From: Lucinisca nassula
Lineage: Eukaryota > Mollusca > Bivalvia > Lucinida > Lucinidae
Assembly (NCBI GenBank): GCA_963580285.1
Contig: OY757010.1
Coordinates: forward strand, 218,569,234 to 218,633,233
Reading direction: 5' to 3'
Length of the DNA: 64,000 nt
In this document: piece by piece, positions 42,280 through 52,089 of the stretch
Numbering within the stretch: position 1 is the first letter of the stretch
Layout of the letters: each line of letters opens with the position of its first letter
Notes under the pieces: generated by a model
What the model was told of the DNA's origin: nothing
What the model saw: the letters and a program-made list of their open reading frames with translations, nothing else
Database searches by the model: none
Made by a program: the position numbers and the translations under genes

Positions 42280-42585
42280 GGATTGCGGCCGCGTAAAATG
42301 GATTTAAGCCCCCCCCCCCCCCCCCCCCCCCAGTGAAATTCCTTTCACTGACCGTTCCAAGGCGGTTCTTCTTTCGCGGTTTATTTTTGTTATGGTTGCC
42401 ATTTATATATATTTTTTTTTTGTTTTGGATAGCCAATTGGCCATTTTGTGGGAAAGTAACTGTCCTTTTGGCTTTTCACTATTGAATTTTCCATTAGGGT
42501 CTTGTTATTTAATGTTTGTGTTTTCTCTGATGCGTGATGTGTGTTAATTGTATCGAATCCTGATCATCGCCTTCATTTTTATTTT
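42280..42585 (+). mobile_element. Retroelement 3' module abutting RT relic
   Basis: Begins GATTGCGGCCGCGTAAAATG, has a C22 run (42,309-42,330) where other copies read CCCCCACAGTGG, then GGGAAAGTAACTGTCCTTTT and CGAATCCTGATCATCGCC. It is followed without a gap by the RT-coding relic. A 3' module directly upstream of a coding region resembles the head-to-tail layout known for Penelope-like elements. Confidence 0.65.
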
Positions 42586-43430
42586 ACTACGCTATATTGG
42601 TTACCCAAATTTCACAAAAGACAATACAAAGCTCTGTTTATTGCAAATTCAAGTTCCAGTACCACCACTGAACCTTTTCAATTATTAACTTCATGTCCCA
42701 CTGCCACCAAAAAGCATGTGGTTAAATATTGCGACAAAGTCTATGAAAGATCAGGGAGAAATCTATTTTGGTCTATTAAAATTCGAACGAGGTTCTAAGT
42801 AAATTAAGGTTCAGACGTTCTCGTGCTTTTTGTCAATCTACATATGATTTTTCCACGCGTTACACTACGCTACCTCATAATCTTATAGAAAAAAAAAACA
42901 ATGATTAAATGAATGGACATTCCATAGAGAAGATTCCCTCTATCTTGCGTGTACTGTTAGAAATGCCTTTTCCACTTCTGAAGATCATAAAAATTACACA
43001 TTATGGTCATGACAGAATGTGTGTGAAGCTCTCACCTTTCTACACGACAATATTTACATAATGTATATTAGATTTGTTACTAATGTGTTTAGACAAATAG
43101 TGGGAATTCCGATGGGTGCGAATTGCACACCCCTTGTGGCTGATTTGTTCTTATTCTATTATGAAGGAGAATTCATCGTGTTCATTTTTTTTTGTTGAAA
43201 AGCATCTGAAAGTTATTGAAACATATAGCTCGTCGTCGAGATACTTAGGTGATTTATTAAATATTGACAATACCTACTTCGATGGTTCGATCAGTCATAT
43301 ACCTTTAGGAACTTCAGTTCAATAAAGCAAATTTTTCTGATATCGAATCCCCATTTGTGGATCTAAATTTATCTATTTCAGATGAGTTTGCTTCGTGCAA
43401 AATTTTTGATAAACGCGAGGGTTTTGATTA
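42586..43430 (+). pseudogene. Penelope-like reverse transcriptase relic R3
   Basis: In order: YWLPKFHKRQYKALFIANSS, YCDKVYERSGRNLFWSI, STYDFSTRYTTLPHNLI, INEWTFHRED, an ALTFLHDNIY-like block, then FRQIVGIPMGANCTPLVADL at 43,087-43,146 and YLGDLLNIDN at 43,242. The last normally reads YLDD at the RT active site; here codon 43,248-43,250 gives Gly, so one of the two catalytic Asp is gone. At least three frameshifts and several stops. It ends near KIFDKREGFD and is then replaced by another repeat. The C-terminal continuation is found at 44,215. Confidence 0.82.
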
Positions 43431-43673
43431 AGAGATTTTATCTCATGACGTCGCGTCTGAGAGTGTAATAACGTCATGTAATATTTTCGATAATCCACTA
43501 GTGGATTAGATATGCAAATTAGCTAAATACGTCCCGTAACGTAACATGTACAACGTCCTTATTGACGTCGTGTTTACTAATGGCGGAATATTGACATTTT
43601 TGTAAAGAAACGTGAATAAAATACGTTATAAATGTCATATGATAAATAGAATCTTGCATTTGTGCTCGTGTAT

Positions 43674-43770
43674 AATTGGATTTATTAAACTCATTGAGGA
43701 AAAGGGATAAAATGCTCGGCAAAGCCTCGCATTTTATCCCTTTTCCTCAACTCGTTTGATAAATTCAATT
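43674..43770. repeat. ~97-bp palindrome, GGGATAAAATGC arms
   Basis: AATTGGATTTATTAAACTCA / CGTTTGATAAATTCAATT and TTGAGGAAAAGGGATAAAAT / ATTTTATCCCTTTTCCTCAA around GCTCGGCAAAGCCTCGC. Nearly continuous pairing over about 45 bases per arm. Confidence 0.85.
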
Positions 43771-44183
43771 AAGAAATGAAATTTATTTTTCTGCAGTTCA
43801 TCGAAGTATGAACGCAGTGGGTCGCGTGCAAAGTAAATGAACCCCGAAGGGGTTCATGTAAACTTTGCTAGCGAGCCACTGCCGTTCATACCTTCATGAA
43901 ATGCAGAAAAATTAAGTTTATTTTTATATTTACATTATTTGCCCCTCATCAATGGGCAAAAAAGATGCTTATAGGGCAACGCTTTAAAGTTGAAAAACAT
44001 TTACACGCTGTTTTTCTAAGAAGAGCGGAGCAGCGTTGACGTCATCAACGCCCGTATAGAACAATGGTTTAGAATGACGTCACTTAAAAGCACGCCATTC
44101 GATGCGTTCATGGACGTATGAACGCAATTGTTTTCTATAGGTTTACAGTAGACTTTACACTGGAAATGTAAATATTAATACAT
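43768..44183 (+). mobile_element. ~415-bp fold-back repeat F, copy 1
   Basis: Begins TTAAGAAATGAAATTTATTT, ends GGAAATGTAAATATTAA. The left part is a long palindrome (TTTTTCTGCAGTTCAT ... GAACGCAGTGG, centre ATGAACCCCGAAGGGGTTCAT). The right part includes TTGACGTCATCAACG. Copy 2 at 56,801-57,221 is >90% alike by eye. Confidence 0.82.
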
Positions 44184-44214
44184 GAACACTCATGTAAGAT
44201 CCTCTATGTAAACT

Positions 44215-45160
44215 TTCTTTTCCTACGGTGTTTATTATCGCAATTATTTCGGTTTGCCAGAGTGTCTAGTCGTGTAGCTGACGTCAAAACTCATAGTAAA
44301 TTATAAACCGCTAAATTTATAAATCAGGGTTATCGGTATCATAAACTTTACAAAGCCTTTCATTAGTTTTATAGACGTCATTTCGATTCAATGTTGAGCT
44401 TAAATCTCTTCTGCAACAAGGCCTTTCGGAACCCGAATTTTATGGTGACCGGAAAATATGCTTGCAATGATATCAGTAGCTAATGTGGAAAAGTCATTCT
44501 TCGCCATACAAAGAATGGGTCAACATAAATGCTATAGGGCAGACTGCATGCATGGTAGTTAACCCAATCACGGTTCATAACTGTGATTCTCTCTTTGATT
44601 ACATGCCTGCGGGTAGGGCCTCAGACTCTATGGCGGCTCAAGCTTAAAGACTTACTTTACTTTTTTAAGTAATGTGTTGGTTGGTGCCTGATGCTCTGTC
44701 TCTAGTCTCGGCGCACAAGAAAACCAACAGTTGGACTCCGGTGGGCCCCACCGGAGTCCAACTGTTGGTTTTCTTGTGCGCCGGCATTTCATATATTTCG
44801 AGTCCTCATCGTTGTTCCATCGGCGATGTTGCACAGATTAGTTAGAAATGCTCCATGCGGACTGAACAATCTGTTTGTCTAAACAACAAGAGATACAAGG
44901 GAGATGATTGTGGCCACGGTAAATCGATTTAAGCCACCAGTAAAAAAACATACTAACCGTTCCAAGGCGGTTCTTCATTGTTATAGTTCGTCTTTGTATT
45001 ATTGCAATATCTGTTTATTTGGGATAGACCTTTGTCCATTTTGTGGGAAAGTAGCTGTCCTTTTGCCTTTTTAATTATAGTGAAGTTATTTTATGTCTGT
45101 ATTTCTTTCCCTTTGGTGTCGTGGATTGGAGGTGTGCCCTCACTTCTATTCAACAAGGAT
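44215..45160 (+). pseudogene. Penelope-like RT C-terminus and 3' end, R4
   Basis: Frame fragments SQLFRFARVSSRVADVKTHS, then QGLSEPEFYGD-like (CTTTCGGAACCCGAATTTTATGG), a CACAGATTAGTTAGAAATGC segment and the 3' module to CCTCACTTCTATTCAAC. It continues the relic R3 after the fold-back block, so R3 and R4 are probably one element. It contains the perfect 73-bp palindrome at 44,710-44,782. Confidence 0.75.
44710..44782. repeat. Perfect 73-bp palindrome
   Basis: 36-base arms (GGCGCACAAGAAAACCAACA GTTGGACTCCGGTGGG) with a single C between them, exact over the full length. The right arm matches sister copies R1 and R2 (ACTGTTGGTTTTCNTNTGC-type sequence). The left arm replaces unrelated sister sequence, so it is a new inverted copy of the right arm. 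Confidence 0.9.
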
Positions 45161-45194
45161 ATTCATGACACGCATTCGTAAAATGACACGCACC

Positions 45195-45465
45195 TGTTAA
45201 CGTGATGACAATATGCATGGCAACGTGATGGCACGGTTGGCAATAACAATTTTCAAAGAGATTTTGATCACAACAGTCTCAAACATTAAAATGCAATCAA
45301 AGTACTGGCAGTACTGGTCGGTTGATTGTCCTGGGTGTACGCTGGAAATTGGTCGTGAACCTTGACTTAGAGTGCTCCTTAAATCCCTGCATTCTAAGGA
45401 AATCGTGCGAACCCTGATCAAACGTCGCAGTACACACATAAAATTATAATTAGGAAGGAATTTAA
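45195..45465. repeat. Left flank of a PAL-bearing repeat
   Basis: CAATCAAAGTACTGGCAGTACTGGTCGG and CTGGGTGTACGCTGGAAATTGG match sequence left of the PAL palindromes at 14.2 and 59.8 kb. The palindrome itself is reduced to CCCTGATCAAACGTCGCAG. Confidence 0.5.
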
Positions 45466-45466
45466 C

Positions 45467-45467
45467 T

Positions 45468-45534
<67 letters not shown>

Positions 45535-45612
45535 GCTTCGTTCGTCGTCGTCATCGTTGTCTCATCTTCGTCGTCGTGCCATCATCATCATCATCATTGT
45601 CGCCGTCATCAA

Positions 45613-45684
<72 letters not shown>

Positions 45685-45686
45685 GT
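45467..45686. repeat. Two (ATC)n microsatellites
   Basis: About 45,467-45,534 and 45,581-45,686, separated by GCTTCGTTCGTCGTCGTCATCG. They encode poly-Met or poly-Ile in shadow frames, which are not genes. Confidence 0.95.
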
Positions 45687-45689
45687 CCA

Positions 45690-46045
45690 ATAATCATGGG
45701 GATTCTGATGAAATAGTGGTTGTTTCTTGTTATATTACCTGTCTTCCACCGCTCTATCAGCCAGTATAAGGGTTCTGGAGATACTTTTTCGCCTCATTTA
45801 ACAGTTCGCAAATTTATGCAATCATTATGCAATTACTTTTTGTGTGTGTTAAGCCGCGCAAAGTGATTATTTTATGCATGCTTTTTTTCACATGAAACTA
45901 GAGCGCGCTTATATTAGTATTGGAGTTGTAGCTAGAATTAAACTCCCAGTTTCTCCCGTTACTTGTCTTGGTGTAATTGTTTAACAGCCAGTTGATCTTA
46001 GACCAGTGCAGCCTTTCATTCCGTCTTTGCATCAGATCATATGCC
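45690..46045. other. Unassigned
   Basis: No recognised gene or element. Confidence 0.45.
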
Positions 46046-46047
46046 TG

Positions 46048-47000
46048 TCCTTTTTGTCCCCAAAAGTTAGTCGAAGGGGACTATAATAATGGGTTCGTCC
46101 GTCCGTCCTTCCGCCCGTCCTTCAGTTCGTCCCTCCGTCAGTCCGTCGGTAGGCATAATCTTGTCTCCACAACTCCTCCTACAGTTTTCAAGGGATTTTG
46201 ATGAAACTTTCCAATTATTGTTCCGATGACCTGAATATGATCATAGTTTATCGAGGTCTGGCTTAACTGATTTTTGCCAGAGTTATGGCCCTTTGTCACT
46301 TTTAGCCATTTTACCAACATAATTTCTTGCCCCGCAACTCCTCCTACAGTTTTCAAGGGATTTTGATGAAACTGTCCAGTTATTGTTCCTACGACCTGAA
46401 AATGATTATATTTCATCGAGGCCATGCTCGACTAATTCCTACCAGAGTTATGACCCTTTGCCAGATTCAGCCATATTAGCAACAGAAGTTCTTGTCTCCG
46501 CAACTCCTCCAACAATTTTCACAGTTTTCAAGGGATTTTGATGAAACTTTCCAGTTGTTTTTCCCATGACACTGTTCATACTTTATCAAGGTCATGCTCG
46601 ACTGATTTTGACAGTTATGGCCCTTTGTAACTTTTAGCCGTTTTAACATCAGAAGTTCTTCTCTCCGCAACGTTTTCTACGGTTATCAAGCGGTTTTGAT
46701 GAAACTTTCCAGATGATCATATTTCAACGAGGTCATGCTCGACTAATTTTTATCAGGGTAATGGCCCTTTGTCAGTTTTAGTCATTTTATCAATAAAAGT
46801 TCTTGTCTTCGCAACTCCTCCTACGATTTGCAAAGGATTTTGATGAAACTTTCCAGTTATTTTTCCCAAGACCTGAATATGATCATATTTCTTTGAGGTC
46901 ATGCTCGACTGAATTGTACCAGAGTAATGGCCCTTTGTCCATTTAAGCCATTTTATCAACAGAAAGTCTTGTTTCCAACAACTCCCAAAACATGGATTAC
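46048..47000. repeat. ~165-bp tandem repeat with CGTCCGTCC head
   Basis: Starts CCCCAAAAGTTAGTCGAAGG and TTCGTCCGTCCGTCCTTCCG, then about five units. Each contains CAACTCCTCCTACAGTTTTC, GGGATTTTGATGAAACTTTCC, GAGGTCATGCTCGACTGA and AGTTATGGCCCTTTGTCA (GATGAAAC at about 46,200, 46,367, 46,536, 46,698 and 46,848). Minus-strand frames through it are repeat products. Confidence 0.85.
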
Positions 47001-47383
47001 GGCATATATATACATGTATTATAGACCTGTTCCACATACTGACATTTCAAACGTCGTGGGAACACTTGGTCTGTGGCCTTTTATTTCTTATCCATTCAGC
47101 TGATCCGAGCGTACCCAAGAATCTGCATGTTTGTTGAATCGTATAATTTATTGAAGCTGCCTCAGCATTTCCCCTCCCTTTTTCAATCTTGTAAGAGCCG
47201 TTCACTTTCGCAGCATATCAAATATGCAGCATCACGGTTCGATGTCGAACGCCAAAAACTGACCTAAATGTTCGCCATAGACAATGCCTGTATTATCTTT
47301 CAGTCACATCAGTTTTCTAAATGAAACAGACTTGTTTTCCAAAGAAGTCTTCATACATAATTCAAACCTATTAGACACTTGTA

Positions 47384-47626
47384 ATGGAACTCAATGTCGT
47401 GCCAGTGAATATGTATATGGTTGAAACATATATTAGCCCATTACCAGAAAACAAACTTAAGGTGGATGAATACAATTTCAGTACAGACAATTCATTCAAA
47501 TTATTTTATTTCCCTATCAACAAGAATCTTGCTCCGAGAAAACAAGTTCTTATCTTTGAGCGTAGGTCCCTTTTCTCAGAGGGTATCAGATTATGGAAAA
47601 ACAAACTGGAACTTCCCAAAAGTTGA
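47384..47626 (+). other. 80-codon ORF before an A19 run, unknown
   Basis: Open frame MELNVVPVNMYMVETYISPL to ...GIRLWKNKLELPKS, not inside a recognised repeat. A run of 19 A begins about 10 bases after the stop (47,636-47,654). That layout could be a retrocopied 3' end of an mRNA, but no AATAAA signal or target duplication is evident and I recognise no domain. May be chance. Confidence 0.25.
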
Positions 47627-47716
47627 CTCACTTGAAAAAAAAAAAAAAAAAAAAGGACGGAATTGCGGAAACTGGGTATCTCACTCAACTGTTCTTGTGA
47701 TTATTTATAAAATACA

Positions 47717-48193
47717 GTAAAATTCCGCTATTAAGACCACCTAAAATTACGACTAATTCTGCTTTAAAAAGCTTATTTTGAAGGCTAGAGTATTTATATA
47801 TATATTTTTTTTTTGTGGGGGGGGGGGGGGGTTGGTTTTACGGCTCTTTCAAGATTATTTCACTCATATCGAGCCGATCGTTAATCAGAGATGGGCGAAA
47901 ACCGGACTACCCGGAGAAAATCCACCTGGCCTTCCGTTGCAGAACTTGGCGTCTCACATGTGACCCGAGCGAGGCTCGAACCACAGCGGTGAGAGACCTA
48001 ATGATTAAGAGTCAGCGCTCTTATCCACTAGGCCACGGAGGCCCGTCTAAGGCTAGGTTAATCTTCCTTTGTGTTTTTTGCCTGCAGTGTCTCTTCTTGT
48101 CAGGTAACACCTTTGGGACTGTACAAAAGTGGTCTTGAAGACCACTTTTGAACAGTCCCGAAGGTGGTCTTTATATAGGAATATTACTGTATT
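47717..48193. mobile_element. TA-flanked CAGTAAAATTCC MITE carrying a SINE
   Basis: Ends TA|CAGTAAAATTCCGCTATT and CCTATATAAAGACCACC (reverse complement of the right end at 48,167-48,193). The right part has the hairpin CACCTTTGGGACTGTACAAA / TTTTGAACAGTCCCGAAGGTG. A tRNA SINE (47,832-48,043) and a poly-G tract lie inside. TA duplication plus CAGT fits Tc1/mariner-type MITEs. Confidence 0.8.
47832..48043 (-). mobile_element. tRNA-headed SINE-G copy 1
   Basis: Minus-strand head GGCCTCCGTGGCCTAGTGGA, A box TGGCCTAGTGG, B box GGTTCGAGCCT. The body ends in a GAAATAATCTTGAAAGAGCC segment next to poly-C (plus-strand poly-G 47,816-47,830). Related copy at 50,372-50,553. Confidence 0.78.
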
Positions 48194-48194
48194 T

Positions 48195-48765
48195 CCAATC
48201 CTGTAATGTGTCGTGATGCCTAGCGATAGAGTGTGTTTCCAAGGGATTCATTGTTTTCTGTGCCTTGGTTCTTCTTAACATTTAGGAAAGAAACTTTTAT
48301 ACTATATACCACAACCTCAGCAAACTCCCATAATATAGGTTACTAAAAATAGCACAATGGCATTTTCAGTACTAGAGGCCTACCTGTGATGACTCATTCT
48401 TCTGGCCAGTGTAGGTTGTGGTATAAAGTATTTAGGAAAACGCAGCCATCCCTAGGCTCTCAAAGGGGATAATAGAAAGACACTTGAAACAAAACATGCG
48501 ACAACTGTACGATCCTTTTCATGTCTTTTCATTTTGAACGATATTCTAGCATACCGCGCTTATAAATCACATGGCCACTCATATTCTTCGACGCTAGACG
48601 GTGAAACGTTATTTTCTTGCATCGAAAACGTCAGAAAAGGACAGAAATGCAAGTGTTACAGACAATTATGTTGGTTGAACGGCACAAGGTCAGGAGAATT
48701 TGAAGGAACAATACCATTATTGCCTAGTCTCGAACTGGATCAGCTCTAGTGTGTGAGATGTTGAG
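48195..48765. other. Unassigned; small inverted pair
   Basis: TATACCACAACCT (~48,305) and AGGTTGTGGTATA (~48,424) form 13-base inverted ends of a possible ~130-bp element. The 71-codon frame at 48,534-48,749 has no known domain. Confidence 0.4.
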
Positions 48766-48766
48766 T

Positions 48767-49007
48767 AATCGGGGCTTGAAGAAATAGATTGGACTGAACG
48801 GTGCTTCCACGCTGAGCTGTAACCAACTGCACATGAGTACTGGTAAACCGCTTAGGTCTAAGCCTGCCCAGGGAACGTGTTGCGAGTTGAACCGTTCATA
48901 TATATAAACCCTATTGGTTTCATTGGGCGACAGGGCTAAGATATTATTTCATCTCAAATGACCTAAAATAGTGTTGATGGCGACGTTAAACCTCAATTCA
49001 AACTAAA
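48767..49007 (+). mobile_element. SINE-C copy
   Basis: Starts ATCGGGGCTTGAAGAAATAG, with a deletion in the third quarter, ending GTTAAACCTCAATTCAAAC. Followed after ~25 bases by another copy in the same orientation. Confidence 0.78.
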
Positions 49008-49032
49008 CCCTCAGTAATAGAGAATACCATGT

Positions 49033-49320
49033 CCATTTGGGCTTGAAAAAATAGATGGGCTGCATGACGCTTCCACGCAAAGCTGAAACCGACCGCACAC
49101 GAGTACTGGTAAACCGCTTAAAGGATCTAAGCCTGCCCAGGCAAAGCGATGCGAGTCGGACTGCCCATGCTTATAAACCCTATTGGTTTCATTGGGCGAC
49201 AGGGCTTGAGATTTCGTTTCATCTCAATGTCGAGTAAAAGTCCCACAAAATCGGAAGCAACATCTCCAAAATGACATTTACAGTGTTGATGGGGGCGTTA
49301 AACCTCAAATCAAACAAACA
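49033..49320 (+). mobile_element. SINE-C copy
   Basis: TTTGGGCTTGAAAAAATAGA to GTTAAACCTCAAATCAAACA. Nearly complete. Confidence 0.82.
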
Positions 49321-49579
49321 CACCAATACCGTGTCACCCTACTCGTGTTTTTCGATTCCGTATTACCATCCTTGCTAGCACTGAGCTCTGGCTTTTGTTG
49401 CGACTGTAGAAAGCAGCCACGGATAAAGCGGAACCAGACATGTGAAATGATGACGCCACTTGTTCGCAGAGCGTTCAGTTAAATTTTCCCCGCTTTTTAC
49501 GTTTGATAAAAAAAGAGAAGACTTTACTGGAAGCAATAAGGTAAATATTAAGCATACTATCACCTGTTGCACATTATAT

Positions 49580-49815
49580 GAGCCCCACCAAGCGAATTTG
49601 TGTCTTCGAGCATTCCGTCATGACAAATTTTAACTGCGCATGCCCAGCCATTCAAAGGGACAAGGGATATGGCTTTCTGTCTGAAGGTTCCTCTTGATTC
49701 ACTGCTTGTAGGAGCGAGCAGCGAAGGTTCTGGCGAGACTGCGCGGATGTGCAGGCTCGCCAGAACCTTCGCTGCTCGCATAGGCGATAAGTACCAAAAT
49801 CGCTTGACGGGGCCC
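49580..49815 (-). mobile_element. 236-bp GGGCCCCG MITE, copy 5
   Basis: GAGCCCCACCAAGCGAATTT to CGCTTGACGGGGCCC, complete, with the same hairpin and passenger open frame. Confidence 0.87.
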
Positions 49816-49981
49816 CATATCACGTCTCTTGGATTTCGTCGTCAGATCTTACGCATCAAACTCGACGCTCCGCGATAATCGAGAAACATGCATCATTACG
49901 TGAAACAATGAGGCAGACCAAGTTACTGTAGAAACTGTGTATATATCCTATATGACTATAAGTCTCCTAGTTTGAAGAAGT

Positions 49982-50260
49982 CATTACGAAAGCACGCCTA
50001 TACAAATACATTGTAAACTGTATCGCCGAAAAATCGAAAATTTTAAGATGAAAAAATGTGATATTTTTCTTATTTCTGCTCAAAATATAGATTGTGAGTA
50101 CTCGTTAGAAGCGCCTCATCGAGGCGGTTCTAACGGATACCCACAATCTATATTTTAGAGCATAAATAAGAAAAATATGTTTTACCCCTGTAAACTTCAG
50201 TTTTACTATATAAAAGTGGGGTTCGAGGGGGCAAAATTGTATAGGCGTGCTTTCGTGATG
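49982..50260 (+). mobile_element. Type A hairpin MITE, complete
   Basis: CATTACGAAAGCACGCCTAT ... TATAGGCGTGCTTTCGTGATG. Centre CTCGTTAGAAGCGCCTCATC-GAGGCGGTTCTAACGG. Flanks AAGT / CCAA, no target duplication. Confidence 0.87.
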
Positions 50261-50371
50261 CCAATCACATAAGCCACAACAAGAAGACACAGCCAGACAA
50301 GTGAGGTAAGCCAGTCTTTTATGTCGCATTTTTTTCTGTTCTTGTTTTTAAACTTGTTAACATCTTTTCTG

Positions 50372-50553
50372 TTGGGGTACCGCCTTTCAGTTTTATTTCA
50401 CTTATTTCGAAGTGATCGTTAATCAGAGGTGGGTGAGAAAGTCCTCCTGAACTTGGCGTCTCAGATGTGACCCGAGCGGGGCTCGAACCTTAAAGTGTGA
50501 GAAACTTAATGATTCAGAGACAACCCCTTACCCACTAAGCTACGGAATCCCCT
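50372..50553 (-). mobile_element. tRNA-headed SINE-G copy 2
   Basis: Minus-strand head GGGATTCCGTAGCTTAGTGG and B box GGTTCGAGCCC, then GGGTCACATCTGAGACGCCA. More diverged than copy 1. Confidence 0.72.
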
Positions 50554-50559
50554 TGTCAT

Positions 50560-51440
50560 GTTAACATTCTTACAAACATAAGTTTCTCTCATTTTAGATC
50601 TGGGTGCTTCATATGACCAAAATATTGATCATCAAACTTTGACCTTTATTAACTTTGAGTTCATCGGTTAATGCTATATTTCGGATTTTAATTATAGAAA
50701 TTTTATGCCTAGTACGTTTTATTAAATCACATTATTACAATTGTGAGAATTCGCTTTGCGTAGTGACATTTACAATTATTAATTATTAAGGTCTTAAATT
50801 TGTAGCTTATAATTAGAAACGCCAATGAACTTTTATTTTTAACGGGAAACTAAAAATAAAATGCCGCAGCCAGAGGTCACTTTCTTCCGATTCCGAGTGA
50901 ATGAGCGATCTGGGTCCAGCCGTTGAAAAAGTCGTTGCCTTAACGAACTAGCAAGCTGACTTTTTTGGCGACAACTTCTTCAATTTTGATTTTCGACAAC
51001 ACGACCACCGAGAAAGTTGTAGAGCTCAGCCTCAAGACGTATTTTATTTTTGGTCCAATCAGACGGACTTTTCATATTTTCACAATTTCGATTAAAACTA
51101 AATCTATCCCTGTCGCTCAAGCTACTGAAATGTTACAAAAATGACAAAACAAAATTGAAACGATATCTATATATGGATACATCCCGTGCAGCCAACCAAG
51201 CATCCGAATGAAACCGTGACGTCGGAAAGAGCTCAAGAGTACACAGTCAAAACCATGTAATACGGGGTTTCAGTCAGCAAACCCTTTGTAAAGACCTGCA
51301 ATACCAAAAACTTACAGTCAGTTTCATTCTCGAAAGTGCAGTTAGCAACAGAAAATTTCGCACAAATTGATACCGCTTCATCTCATTACTGAGAACTATG
51401 CGCAGGAACATCAGATGAACTTGAAGCTACTCGAGAATTA
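50560..51440. other. Unassigned
   Basis: No recognised gene or element on either strand. Confidence 0.5.
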
Positions 51441-51445
51441 AAAAG

Positions 51446-52085
51446 AGAAACGATCAGGAACTTATACAATCAGATCCCTAATTCTTCCCACAATATCACC
51501 AGGGAAAGAAGTCGAAACATGCAGTGACGACCGTAAACAAAACGGACCACAGATAAACCGAGTCAGTACCTCTACCCCAACAGGTGGTGACTCGCCATAT
51601 CCAAAATAGAAGTGAAGGCAATGATCAGGAATCAAAACAATTAATCCACAGCTCCCAGCTCCCATCAGAGACACCAAAGGGAAAGAAACACAAACACGAA
51701 ACAACAGACCCTAATGGAAACATCAGTAGGGGAAAGCCAATAGGACAGTTACTTTCCCACACATTATGGCCATTTGGCTATCCAAAACAATATACACTCA
51801 AAGACAAACCACAACAAAAATAAACCGCGTCGGGGGTGGGGGGGGGGGGGGACTTAAATCGATTTTACGTGGCCACAATCCTAACTTAAAAGGAGCAATT
51901 ATACATAATGGGGGAAAGAATCAGAATCACCAACAAGACAAACATTAAACTGGAAGGATAAACGTAACTAAATATGAACAACCAAAAAAGGGGGAAAAAT
52001 CAGAATTATAAACGTAACAACATATATGATTAGGGAAAGAATCAGTACCATGAAGGAACCACAGAAAAAGCACCGACATGGAACG
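51446..52085. repeat. Dispersed repeat D, copy 2 (interrupted)
   Basis: Matches 17,165-17,535 on both sides of an inserted retroelement 3' module at 51,603-51,881. Confidence 0.72.
51603..51881 (-). mobile_element. Retroelement 3' module inside repeat D
   Basis: Reverse complement of the module: AAAATAGAAGTGAAGGC (terminus) at left, then AATGATCAGGAATC, GACAGTTACTTTCCCACA, a poly-G tract (51,835-51,851) and ATCGATTTTACGTGGCCACA at right. The uninterrupted target is at about 17,304-17,322. Confidence 0.8.
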
Positions 52086-52089
52086 GTCA

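Larger units (their letters stand above)
43431..44210. mobile_element. Fold-back insertion block within RT relic
   Basis: Separates the RT core (to 43,430) from its C-terminal continuation (from 44,215). It holds two large palindromes (43,674-43,770 and 43,787-43,911) and a ~415-bp repeat unit (43,768-44,183) shared with 56,801-57,221. No coding capacity. Confidence 0.7.

Noticed and set aside
42309..42330. Long poly-C and poly-G tracts as regulatory sites
   Set aside because: Several (2.69, 13.49, 39.76, 42.31, 47.82, 51.84 and 62.34 kb) lie within or at the edge of repeats, and the one at 42.3 kb replaces a short C run present in sister copies. Expansion or assembly estimates explain them better.
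45197..45769. Poly-Met and poly-Ile ORFs
   Set aside because: Translations of (ATC)n microsatellites.
46138..47037. Minus-strand ORFs repeating a QVxGTITGKFHQNPLKT-like segment
   Set aside because: Translation of the ~165-bp tandem repeat; frames are broken between units and no known domain is present.
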